Source: Petrolisthes cinctipes (lineage: Eukaryota; Arthropoda; Malacostraca; Decapoda; Porcellanidae). Taken from it: DNA of 64,000 nt. Below, piece by piece: positions 1 to 12,500 of this stretch. The notes below the pieces were generated by a model, which ran no database searches, was not told the DNA's origin, and worked only from the letters and a program-made list of their open reading frames with translations. Position 1 is the stretch's first letter. The number at the start of each line of letters is the position of its first letter. The stretch lies in NCBI GenBank assembly GCA_033782935.1, contig JAWQEG010001420.1, positions 744,001 through 808,000 of the forward strand, in the 5' to 3' direction. The translations under genes were made by a program, and so were the position numbers.

Positions 1-1074
1 TCAATATTTTTGAGTCACAGAGGCGATATGTACATGCCTACGCAGTAATAGAATATTTAAAAAAACTCGCCCAAAACATGCTGAAAATCGATATTTTAGG
101 TACCCCAAAGTCGATATGTGCATGCATCTTCTGTACACGTTTATATCTCAAATTCAGGCTCAAAACACCCGAATATTCGATTTTATATTGGCCCAGAAGC
201 GATCTGTACATGCCTACTTAGTGCGAGAATATTTTCAAAATACAGGCCCAAAACATGCTGAAAATCGATATTTTAGGTGCCCAAAGTCGATATGTGCTTG
301 CATCTTCAGTAACCGTTTATATCTCAAATTCAGGCTCAAAACACCCGAAAACTCGATATTTTTGGGTCCCAGAAGCAATCTGTACATGCCTACTCTGTAA
401 TAGAACATTTTAAAAATTCAGGCCTAAAACATGCTGAAAATCGATATTTTAGGTGCCCAAAGTCGATATGTGCTTGCATCTTCAGTAACCGTTTATATCT
501 CAAATTCATGCTTAAAACACCCGAAAACTCGATATTTTTGGGTCCCAGAAGCGATCTGTACATGCCTACTCAGTGCTAGAATATTTTCAAAATTTAGGCC
601 CAAACATGCTGAAAATCGATATTTTAAGTGCCCAAAGTCAATATGTGCATGCATCTTCAGTACTCGTTTATATCTCAAATTCAGACTCAAAACACCCGAA
701 AATTCGATATTTTTGAGTCCCAGAAGCGATCTGTGCATGCCTACGCAGTAATAGAATATTTTTAAAAACACGCCCAAAACATGCTGAAAATCGATATTTT
801 AGTTGCCCAAAGTCAATATGTGCATGCATCTTCTGTACACGTTTATATCTCAAATTCAGGCTCAAAACACCCGAATATTCGATTTTATTTTGGCCCAGAA
901 GCGATCTGCACATGTCTACTTAGTGCTAGAATATTTTCAAAATACAGGCCCAAAACATGCTGAAAATCGATATTTTAGGTGCCCAAAGTCGATATGTGCT
1001 TGCATCTTCAGTAACCGTTTATATCTCAAATTCAGGCTCAAAACACCCGAAAACTCGATATTTTTGGGTCCCAG

Positions 1075-1760
1075 AAGTGATCTGTACATGCCAAATCCTT
1101 GCTGGAATTTTCTCAAGATACAGACCCAAAACATGCTGAAAATCGATATTTTAGGTGCCCAAAGTCGATATGTGCATGCATCTTCTGTACCCGTTTATAT
1201 CTCAAATTCAGGATAAGAATACCCGAAAATTCGATATTTTTGGGTTCCAGAGGCGATCTATTCATGCCTACTCAATGTTAGAATATTTTCAAAATACAGG
1301 CAGAAAAACAAGTTAAAAATCGATATTTTAGGTGCCCAAGTCAATAAGTGCATATATCTTCTGTATCCATTTACATCCCAAATTCAGGCTCAAAACACTC
1401 GAAAATTCGATATTTTTGGGTCCCAGAAGCGATCTGTACATGCCTACTTCGTGTTTGAGTATTTTCAAATTACAGGCCCAAAACATGCTCCAAATCGATA
1501 TTTTAGGTGCAAAAAGTCGACATGTGCATGGATCTTCAGTACCCGTTTATATCCCAAATTCAGGCTTAAAACACTCGAAAATTTAATATTTTTGGGTCCC
1601 AGAAGCGATCTGTACATGCCTACTCAGTGATAGAATATTTTCAAAATTTAGGCAAAAAACATGCTAAAAATCGATATTTTAGGTGCCCAAAGTCGATATG
1701 TGCATGCATCTTCTGTACCCGTTTATATCTCAAATTCAGGCTCAAAACACCCGAAAATTT
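1075..1760 (+). repeat. Duplicated sat176 block, copy 1 (offset about 1,919)
   Basis: This block has the rare variants ccttgctggaattttctc, a monomer reading ataagaatacccg, ttccagaggcgatctattc, and a monomer with gtgcccaagtcaataagtg. The same ordered set of variants recurs at about 2,994-3,678. The shared order of several private variants shows block duplication rather than independent mutation. Confidence 0.8.
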
Positions 1761-2489
1761 GACATTTTGGGGTCCCAGAAGCTATCTGTACAGGCCTACT
1801 CAGATAAAGGCCCAAAACAAGTTGAAAATCAATATTTTAGGTGCCCAAAGTCAATATGTGTATGTATCATCTGAAACCGTTTATATCCCAAATTAAACCT
1901 AAAAAAAACCCGAAACTTCGTTTATTTTGGGTCCCAGAAGCGATCTGTACATGCCTACTCAGTGCTAGAATGTTTTCAAAATATAGGCCCAAAACATGCT
2001 GAAAATCGATATTTTAGTTGCCCAAAGTCGATATGTGCATGCATCTTCTGTACACGTTTATATCTCAAATTCAGGCTCAAAACACCCGAATATTCGATTT
2101 TATTTTGGCCCAGAAGCGATCTGCACATGTCTAATTAGTGCTAGAATATTTTCAAAATACAGGCCCAAAACATGCTGAAAATCGATATTTTAGGTGCCCA
2201 AAGTCGATATGTGCTTGCATCTTCAGTAACCGTTTATATCTCAAATTCAGGCTCAAAACACCCGAAAACTCGATATTTTTGGGTCCCAGAAGGGATCTGT
2301 ACATGCCTACTCCGTGTTAAAGTATTTTCAAAATACAGGCCCAAAACATGTTGAAAATCGATATTTTAGGCACCCAAAGTCAATATGTGAATGCATCTTC
2401 TGTACCCGTTTATATCTCAAATTTAGGCTTAAAACACCCGAAAATTCGATATTTTTGGGTCCCAGAAGCGATCTGTACATGCCTACTCA

Positions 2490-3193
2490 GTGCTAGAATA
2501 TTTTCAAAATTTAGGCCAAAAACAGGCTAAAAATCGATATTTTAGGTCCCCAAAGTCGATATGTGCATGCATCTTCTGTACCCGTTTATATCTCAAATTC
2601 AGGCTCAAAACACCCGAAAATTCAATATTTTTGGGCCCCAGAAGTGATCTGTACATGCCTAATCCTTGCTGGAATTTTCTCAAGATACAGACCCAAAACA
2701 TGCTGAAAATCGATATTTTAGGTGCCCAAAGTCGATATGTGCATGCATCTTCTGTACCCGTTTATATTTCAAATTCAGGATAAGAATACCCGAAAATTCG
2801 ATATTTTTGGGTCCCAGAAGCGATCTGTACATGCCTACTCAGTGCTAGAATATTTTCAAAATTTAGGCCAAAAACAGGCTAAAAATCGATATTTTAGGTC
2901 CCCAAAGTCGATATGTGCATGCATCCTCTGTACCCGTTTATATCTCAAATTCAGGCTCAAAACACCCGAAAATTCAATATTTTTGGGCCCCAGAAGTGAT
3001 CTGTACATGCCTAATCCTTGCTGGAATTTTCTCAAGATACAGACCCAAAACATGCTGAAAATCGATATTTTAGGTGCCCAAAGTCGATATGTGCATGCAT
3101 CTTCTGTACCCGTTTATATCTCAAATTCAGGATAAGAATACCCGAAAATTCGATATTTTTGGGTTCCAGAGGCGATCTATTCATGCCTACTCA
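2490..3193 (+). repeat. Tandem duplication of a two-monomer (352-bp) sat176 unit
   Basis: The variant tttaggccaaaaacaggcta followed by a monomer with ctcaagatacagaccc occurs at about 2,490-2,841 and again at 2,842-3,193, exactly 352 bases (two monomers) apart. Only a few base differences are visible, for example catcttctg against catcctctg. The last monomer of the second copy changes to the ttccagaggcg variant. Confidence 0.8.
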
Positions 3194-3678
3194 ATGTTAG
3201 AATATTTTCAAAATACAGGCAGAAAAACAAGTTAAAAATCGATATTTTAGGTGCCCAAGTCAATAAGTGCATATATCTTCTGTATCCATTTACATCCCAA
3301 ATTCAGGCTCAAAACACTCGAAAATTCGATATTTTAGGGTCCCAGAAGCGATCTGTACATGCCTACTTCGTGTTTGAGTATTTTCAAATTACAGGCCCAA
3401 AACATGCTCCAAATCGATATTTTAGGTGCAAAAAGTCGACATGTGCATGGATCTTCAGTACCCGTTTATATCCCAAATTCAGGCTTAAAACACTCGAAAA
3501 TTTAATATTTTTGGGTCCCAGAAGCGATCTGTACATGCCTACTCAGTGATAGAATATTTTCAAAATTTAGGCCAAAAACATGCTAAAAATCGATATTTTA
3601 GGTGCCCAAAGTCGATATGTGCATGCATCTTCTGTACCCGTTTATATCTCAAATTCAGGCTCAAAACACCCGAAAATT
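2994..3678 (+). repeat. Duplicated sat176 block, copy 2 (offset about 1,919)
   Basis: This is the partner of the block at about 1,075-1,760 and contains the same ordered private variants, including ataagaatacccg and ttccagaggcgatctattc. The last monomer diverges after the cccgaaaatt landmark, which marks the approximate right edge. Confidence 0.8.
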
Positions 3679-3755
3679 CAATATTTTTGGTCCCCAGAAG
3701 CGATCTGTACATGCCTTATCCTTGCTAGAATTTTCTCACGATACAGACCTAAAAC

Positions 3756-3843
3756 ATGCTGAAAATCGATATTTTAGGTGCAAAAAGTCGATATGTGCAT
3801 GCATATTCTGTACCCGTTTATATCCCGTATATAGGCTCAAAAC
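3756..3843 (+). repeat. 88-bp half-monomer of sat176 (A-half followed directly by A-half)
   Basis: The start marker atgctgaaaatcgat at 3756 is followed by the equivalent marker atgctaaaaatcgat at 3844, only 88 bases later, instead of 176. The second (B) half of the monomer is missing here. The first half runs through cccgtttatatcccgtatat and then straight into ggctcaaaacatgctaaa. It looks like a crossover between the homologous A and B halves and supports an 88-bp ancestral unit. The same variant lies at 33,564-33,651. Confidence 0.85.
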
Positions 3844-4029
3844 ATGCTAAAAATCGATATTTTAAGTGTCCAAAGACGATATGTGCATGCATCTTCTGTA
3901 CCCGTTTATATCTCAAATTCAGGCTGAAAACACCCGAAAATTCGGTATTTTTGGGTCCAAAAAGCGATCTGTACATGCCTACTCCGTGTTAGAGTATTTT
4001 CAAAATACAGGCCAAAAACATGCTGAAAA

Positions 4030-4960
4030 TCGATATTTTAGGTGCCCAAAGTCGATATCTCAAATTCAGGCCCAAAACACCCGAAAAATTGATATTTTGG
4101 GGTCCCAAAAGCGATCTGTACATGCCTAATCAGTGCTAGAATGTTTTCAAAATATAGGTTAAAAACATGCTAAAAATCGATATATTAAGTGTCCAAAGTC
4201 GATATGTGCATGCATCTGCTGTACCCGTTTATATCTCAAATTCAGGCTCAAAACACCCAAAATTCGGTATTTTTGGGTCCTAGAAGAGATCTGTACATGC
4301 TTACTCCTAGTTAGAATGTTTTCAAGATACAGACCAAAAACATGCTCAAAATCAATATTTTAGGTACCCAAAAGTCGATATGTGCATGCATCTTCAGTAC
4401 CCGTTTATATCTCAAATTCAGGCTCAAAACACCCGAAAATTCGATATTTTGTGGTCCAAAAAGCGATCTGTACATGCCTTCTCCGTGTTAGAGTATTTTA
4501 AAGATACAGGCCCAAAACATACTGAAAATCGATCTTTTAGGTGCCCAAAAGTCGATATGTGCATGCATCTTCTGTACCCGTTTATATCTCAAATTCAGGC
4601 TCAAAACACCCGAAAATTTGACATTTTGGGGTCCCAGAAGCTATCTGTACAGGCCTACTCAGATAAAGGCCCAAAACAAGTTGAAAATCAATATTTTAGG
4701 TGCCCAAAGTCAATATGTGTATGTATCATCTGAAACCGTTTATATCCCAAATTAAACCTCAAAACACCCAAAACTTCGTTTTTTTTGGGTCCCAGAAGCG
4801 ATCTGTACATGCCTACTCAGTGCTAGAATGTTTTCAAAATATAGGCCCAAAACATGTTGAAAATCGATATTTTAGGTGCCCAAAGTCAATATGTGCATGC
4901 ATCTTCAGTACTCGTTTATATCTCAAATTCAGACTCAAAACACCCGAAAATTCGATATTT
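4030..4960 (+). repeat. Duplicated sat176 block, copy 1 (offset 1,538)
   Basis: This block holds several diagnostic oddities: a 27-base internal deletion giving gtcgatatctcaaattc at 4,051, a monomer with attttgtggtccaaaaagcg, a shortened monomer with ctactcagataaaggccc, and a run ttcgttttttttgggtcc. The same oddities occur in the same order 1,538 bases downstream. Confidence 0.8.
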
Positions 4961-5567
4961 TTGAGTCACAGAAGTGATCTGTACATGCCTACGCAGTAAT
5001 AGAATATTTTAAAAAACACGCCGAAAACATGCTGAAAATCGATATTTTCGTTGCCCAAAGTCGATATGTGCATGCATCTTATGTACACGTTTATATCTCA
5101 AATTCAGGCTCAAAACACCCGAATATTCGATTTTATTTTAACTCAGAAGCAATCGGTACATGTCTACTTTGTGCTAGAATATTTTCAAAATACAGGCCCA
5201 AAACATGCTGAAAATCGATATTTTACGTGCCCAAAGTCGATATGTGCTTGCATCTTCTGTACCCGTGTATATCTCAAATTCAGGCTCAAAACACCCGAAA
5301 ATTTCGATATTTTTGGGTCCCAGAGGAAATCTGCACATGCCTACTCCGTGTTAGAGTATTTTAAAAAAAACAGGCACAAAACATGCTGAAAATCTATATT
5401 TCAGGTGCCCAAAGTCGATATGTGCATGCGTCTTCAGTACCCGTTTATATATCAAATTCAGGCTCAAAACACCCGAAAATTCGATATTTTTGGGTCCCAG
5501 AAGCGATCTGTACATGCCTAATCATTGCTAGAATTTTCTCAAAGTACAGACCCAAACATGCTGAAAA

Positions 5568-6490
5568 TCGATATTTTATGTGCCCAAAGTCGATATCTCA
5601 AATTCAGGCCCAAAACACCCGAAAAACCGATATTTTGGGGTCCCAAAAGCGATCTGTACATGCCTAATCAGTGCTAGAATGTTTTCAAAATATAGGTTAA
5701 AAACATGCTAAAAATCGATATTTTAAGTGTCCAATGTCGATATGTGCATGCATCTGCTGTACCCGTTTATATCTCAAATTCATGCTCAAAACACCCAAAA
5801 TTCAGTATTTTTGGGTCCTAGAAGCGATCTGTACATGTTTACTCCTAGTTAGAATGTTTTCAAGATACAGACCAAAAACATGCTCAAAATCAATATTTTA
5901 GGTACCCAAAAGTCGATATGTGCATGCATCTTCAGTACCCGTTTATATCTCAAATTCAGGCTCAAAACACCCGAAAATTCGATATTTTGTGGTCCAAAAA
6001 GCGATCTGTACATGCCTTCTCCGTGTTAGAGTATTTTAAAGATACAGGCCCAAAACATACTGAAAATCGATCTTTTAGGTGCCCAAAAGTCGATATGTGC
6101 ATGCATCTTCTGTACCCGTTTATATCTCAAATTCAGGCTCAAAACACCCGAAAATTTGACATTTTGGGGTCCCAGAAGCGATCTGTACAGGCCTACTCAG
6201 ATAAAGGCCCAAAACAAGTTGAAAATCAATATTTTAGGTGCCCAAAGTCAATATGTGTATGTATCATCTGAAACCGTTTATATCCCAAATTAAACCTCAA
6301 AACACCCGAAACTTCGTTTTTTTTGGGTCCCAGAAGCGATCTGTACATGCCTACTCAGTGCTAGAATGTTTTCAAAATATAGGCCCAAAACATGCTGAAA
6401 ATCGATATTTTAGGTGCCCAAAGTTAATATGTGCATGCATCTTCAGTACTCGTTTATATCTCAAATTCAGGCTTAAAACACATGAAAATT
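5568..6490 (+). repeat. Duplicated sat176 block, copy 2 (offset 1,538)
   Basis: This is the partner of the block at about 4,030-4,960, with the same ordered set of deletions and private variants (gtcgatatctcaaattc at 5,589, ctactcagataaaggccc near 6,193). Homology becomes ordinary after about 6,490, where ttgagtcacag in copy 1 corresponds to ttggttcccag here. Confidence 0.8.
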
Positions 6491-6533
6491 CGATATTTTT
6501 GGTTCCCAGAAGCGATCTGTACATGCCTACTCC

Positions 6534-9500
6534 ATGTTAGAGTATTTTCAAAATACAGGCCTAAAACATGCTGAAATTCGATATTTTAGGTGCCCAAAGT
6601 CAATATGTGTATGCATCTTCTGTACCCGTGTATATCTCAAATTCAGGCTCAAAACACCCGAAAATTTCGATATTTTTGGGTCCCAGAGGCAATTCGCACA
6701 TGCCTACTCCGTGTTAGAGTATTTTCAAAAAACAGGCACAAAACATGCTGAAAATCTATATTTCAGGTGCCCAAAGTCGATATGTGCATGCATCTTCAGT
6801 ACCCGTTTATATATCAAATTCAGGCTCAAAACACCCGGAAATTCGATATTTTTGGGTCCCAGAAGCGATCTGTACATGCCTAATCATTGCTAGAATGTTT
6901 TCAAAATATAGGCCCAAAACATGCTGAAAATCGATATTTTAGGTGCCCAAAGTCAATATGTCCATGCATCTTCAGTACTCGTTTATATCTCAAATTCAGA
7001 CTCAAAACACCCGAAAATTCGATATTTTTGAGTCACAGAAGCGATCTGTACATGCCTATGCAGTAATAGAATATTTAAAAAAACACGCCCAAAACATGCT
7101 AAAAATCGATATTTTAGGTGCCCAAACTCGATATGTGCATGCATCTTCTGTACACGTTTATATCTCAAATTCAGGCTCAAAACACCCGAATATTAGATTT
7201 TATTTTGGCCCAGAAGCGATCTGTACATGCCTACTTAGTGCTAGAATATTTTCAAAATACAGGCCCAAAACATGCTGAAAATCGACATTTTAGGTGCACA
7301 AAGTCGATATGTGCAAGCATCTTCTGTACCCGTTTATATCTTAAATTCACGCTCAAAACATCCAAAAATTCGGTATTTTTAGGTTCCAGAAGCGATCTGT
7401 ACATGCCTACTCCTAGTTAGAATGTTTTCAAGATACAGACCCAAAACATGCTCAAAATCGATATATTAGGTGCCCAAAAGTCGATAGGTGCATGCATCTT
7501 TTGCACACGTTTATATCCCAAATTCAACCTTAAAACATCCGAAAATTCGATATTTTGAGGTCGAAGAAGCGATCTGTATATGCCTATTCAGTGCTAGAAT
7601 GTTTTCAAAATATAAGCTCAAAACATGCTGGAAATCGATATTTTATGTGTCCCATGTCGATATGTGTATGCATCTTCTGTACCCGTTTATATCTCAAATT
7701 CAGGCTCAAAACACCCTAAAATTCGGTACTTTTTGGTCCCAGAAGCGATTTGTACATGCCTAATAGGATATAGGCCCAAAACATGCTGAAAATCTATATT
7801 TTAGGTGCCCAAAGTCAATATGTGTATGCATCTTCTGCACACGTTTATATCCCAAGTTCAACCTCAACACACCCGAAAATTCGGTATTTTTGGGTCCTAG
7901 AAGCGATTTGTAGATGCCTGCTCCTAGTTAGAATGTTATCAAGATACAGACACAAAAAATGCTCTAAATCGATATCTTAGGTGCCCAAAAGTCGATATGT
8001 GCATGCATTATCAGTACCCGTTTATATCTCAAATTCAGGCTCAAAACACCCGAAAACTCGATAATTTTTCGTCCAATAAGCGATCTGTACATGCCTACTC
8101 AGTGACAGAATATTTTCAAATTACAGACCAAAAACATGCTGAAAATCGATATTTTAGGTGCCCAAAGTCGATATGTGCATGCATCTTCAGTACACGTTTA
8201 TATCTCAAATTCAGGCTCAAAACATCCAAAAAATCGATATTTTTGGGTCGAAGAAGCGATTTGTACATGCCTACTCAGTAATAGAATATTTTTAAGATTC
8301 AGGCCGAAAACATGCTGAAAATCGATATTTTAGGTGCCCAAAATCGATATGTGCATGCATCTTCTGTACCCGTTTATGTCCCAAATTCAGGCTCAAAACA
8401 CCCGAAAATTCGATATTTTTGGGTCCAAAAAGCGATCTGTACATGCCTACTCTATGCTAGAATATTTTCAAAATATAGGCCCAAAACATGCTAAATATGG
8501 ATATTTTAGGTGTCCAAAATCGATATGTGCATGCATCTTCTGTACCCGTTTATATCTCAAATTCATGCTCAAAACACCCGAAAATTCCATTTTTTTGGGT
8601 CCCAGAAGCGACCTGTACATGCCTTCTCAGTAATAGAATATTTTCAAGATTCAGGCCGAAAACATGCTGAAAATCGATATTATAGGTGCCCAAAGTCAAA
8701 ATGTGTATGCATCTTCTGTACCCGTTTATATCTCAAATTCTGGCTCAAAACACCCGAAAATTCGATATTTTTGGGTCTTAGAAGGGATCTGTACATGCCT
8801 ACTCCGTGGTAAAGTATTTTCAAATTACAGGCCCAAAACATGTTGAAAATCGATATTTTAGGTACCCAAAGTCAATATGTCAATGCATCTTCTGTACCCG
8901 TTTATATCTCAAATTAAGGCTCAAAATACCCGAAAAATTTGATATTTTTGGGTCCCAGAGGTAATCTGTACATGCCTACACCGTGTTAGAGTTTTTTCAA
9001 AATACAGGCCAAAAACATGCTGAAAATCGATATTTCAGGTGCCCAAAGTCGATACGTGCATGAATCTTCAGTACCCGTTTATATCTCAAATTCAGGCTCA
9101 AAACACCCGGAAGTTCGATATGTTGGGGTCCCAGAAGCGATCTTTACATGCCTAATCATTGCTTGAATTTTCTCAAAATACAGACCCAAACATGCTGAAA
9201 ATCGATATTTTAGGTGCCCAAAGTCAATATGTGCATGCATCTTCAGTACTCGTTTATATCTCAAATTCAGGCTTAAAACACCCGAAAATTCTATATTTTT
9301 AGGTCCCAGAAGCGATCTGTACATGCCTACTCAGTGCTAGAATGTTTTCAAAATATTGGCCCAAAACATGCTGAAAATCGATATTTTACGTGCCCAAAGT
9401 CAATATGTGTATGCATCTTCTGTACCCGTGTATATCTCAAATTCAGGCTCAAAACACCCGAAAAATTCGATTTTTTTGGGTCCCAGAGGCAATCTGTACA

Positions 9501-12500
9501 TGCCTACTCCATGTTAGAGTATTTTCAAAATACAGGCCCAAAACATGCTGAAAATTGATATTTCAGGTGCTCGAAGTCGATATGTGCATGCATCTTCAGT
9601 ACCCGTTTATATCTCAAATTCAGGCTCAAAACACTCGAAAATTCGATATTTTTGGGTCCCAGAAGCGATCTGTACATGCCTAATCATTGCTAGAATTTTC
9701 TCAAAATACAGACCCAAACATGCTGAAAATCGATATTTTAGGTGCCCAAAGTCAATATGTCCATGCATCTTCAGAACTCGTTTTTATCTCAAATTCAGAC
9801 TCAAAACACCCGAAAATTCGATATTTTTGAGTGCCAGAAGCGATCTGTACATGCCTACGCAGTAATAGAATATTAAAAAAAAACACGCCCAAAACATGCT
9901 GAAAATCGATATTTTAGATGCCCAAAGTCGATATGTGCATGCATCTTCTGTACACGTTTATATCTCAAATTCAGGCTCAAAACACCCGAATATTCGATTT
10001 TATTTTGGCCCAGAAGCGATCTGTACATGTCTACTTAGTGCTAGAATATTTTCAAAATACAGGCCCAAAACATGCTGAAAATCGATATTTTAGGTGCCCA
10101 AAGTCGACATGTGCTTGCATCTTCAGTAACCGTTTATATCTCAAATTCATGCTCAAAACACCCGAAAACTCGATATTTTTGGGTCCCAGAAGGGATCTGT
10201 ACATGCCTACTCCGTGTTAAAGTATTTTCAAAATACAGGCCCAAAACATGTTGAAAATCGATATTTTAGGAACCCAAAGTCAATATGTGTATGCATCTTC
10301 TGTACCCGTGTATATCTCAAATTCAGGCTTAAAACACCCGAAAATTTCGATATTTTTGGGTCCCAGAGGCAATCTGTACATGCCTACTCCGTGTTAGAGT
10401 ATTTTCAAAATACAGGCCCAAAACATGCTGAAAATTGATATTTCAGGTGCCCAAAGTCGATATGTGCATGCATCTTCAGTACCCGTTTATATCTCAAATT
10501 CAGGCTCAAATCCCCCGAAAATTCGATATTTTTGGGTCCCAGAAGCGATCTGTACATGCCTAATCATTGCTAGAATTTTCTCAAAATACAGACCCAAACA
10601 TGCTGAAAATCGATATTTTATGTGCCCAAAGTCAATATGTCCATGCATTTTCAGTACTCGTTTATATCTCAATTTCAGACTCAAAACACACGAAAATTCG
10701 ATATTTTTGAGTCCCAGAAGTGATCTGTACATGCCTACGCAGTAATAGAATATTTAAAAAAACACGCCCAAAACATGCTGAAAATCGATATTTTAGGAGC
10801 CCAAAGTCGATATGTGCATGCATCTTCTGGACACGTTTATATCTCAAATTCAGGCTCAAAACACCCGAATATTCGATTTTATTTTGGCCCAGAAGCGCTC
10901 TGTACATGCCTACTTAGTGCTAGAATATTTTCAAAATAGAGGCCCAAAACATGCTGAAAATCGATATTTTAGGTGAACAATGTCGATATGTGCATGCATC
11001 TTCTGTACCCGTTTATATCTCAATATCAGGCTCAAAACACCCGAAAATTCGGTACTTTGGGGTCCCAGAAGCGATTTGTACATGCCTACTAGGATACAGG
11101 CCTAAAACATGCTGAAAATCTATATTTTAGGTGCCCAAAGTCAATATGTGTATGCATCTTCTGCACACGTTTATATCCCAAATTCAACCTCAACACACCC
11201 GAAAATTCGGTATTTTTGGGTCCTAGAAGCGATCTGTACATGCCTACTCAGTGTTAGAGTATTTTCAAAATATAGGCCCAAAACATGCTAAAAATCGATA
11301 TTTTAGGTGTATAAAAGTCAATATGTGCATTTATCTGCAGTACCAGTTTATATCTCAAATTCAGGCTCAAAACATCCAAAAAATCGATATTTTGGGGTCC
11401 CAGAAGCGATCTGTACATGCCTACTCCGTGTTAGAATGTTTTCAAAATATAGGCTCAAAACATGCTAAAAATCGATATTTTAAGTGTCCAAAGTCGATAT
11501 GTGAATGCATCTTCTGTACCCGTTTATATCTCAAATTCAGGCTCCAAACACCCGAAAATTCGGTATTTTTGGGTCCTAGAAGCGATTTGTACATGCCTAC
11601 TCCTAGTTAGAATGTTATCAAGATACAGAACCAAAAAATGCTCTAAATCGATATCTTAGGTGCCCAAAAGTCGATATGTGCATGCATTATCAGTACCCGT
11701 TTATATATCAAATTCTGGCTCAAAACACCCGAAAACTCGATAATTTTGAGTCCAATAAGCGATCTGTACATGCCTACTCAGTGACAGAATATTTTCAAAT
11801 TACAGACCAAAAACATGCTGAAAATCGATATTTTAGGTGCCCAAAGTCGATATGTGCATGCATCTTCAGTACACGTTTATATCTCAAATTCAGGCTCAAA
11901 ACATCCAAAAAATCGATATTTTTGGGTCGAAGAAGCGATTTGTAAATGCCTACTCAGTAATAGAATATTTTTAAGATTCAGGCCGAAAACATGATGAAAA
12001 TCGATATTTTAGGTGCCCAAAATCGATATGTGCATGCATCTTCTGTACCCGTTTATATCCCAAATTCATGCTCAAAACACCCTAAAATTCGATATTTTTG
12101 GGTCCTAAAAGTGATCTGTACATGCCTAATCTATGCTAGAATATTTTCAAAATATAGGCCCAAAACATGCTAAATATGGATATTTTGGGTGCACAAAGTC
12201 TATATATGCATGCATCTTTTGTAGCCGTTTATATCTCAAATTCTAGCTCAAAACACCCAAAAATTCGATATTTTTGAGTCACAGAAGCGATCTGTACATG
12301 CCTACGCAGTAATAGAATATTTTAAAAAACACGCCGAAAACATGCTGAAAATCGATATTTTAGTTGCCCAAAGTCGATATGTGCATGCATCTTATGTACA
12401 CGTTTATATCTCAAATTCAGGCTCAAAACACCCGAATATTCGATTTTATTTTAACCCAGAAGCGATCGGTACATGTCTACTTAGTGCTAGAATATTTTCA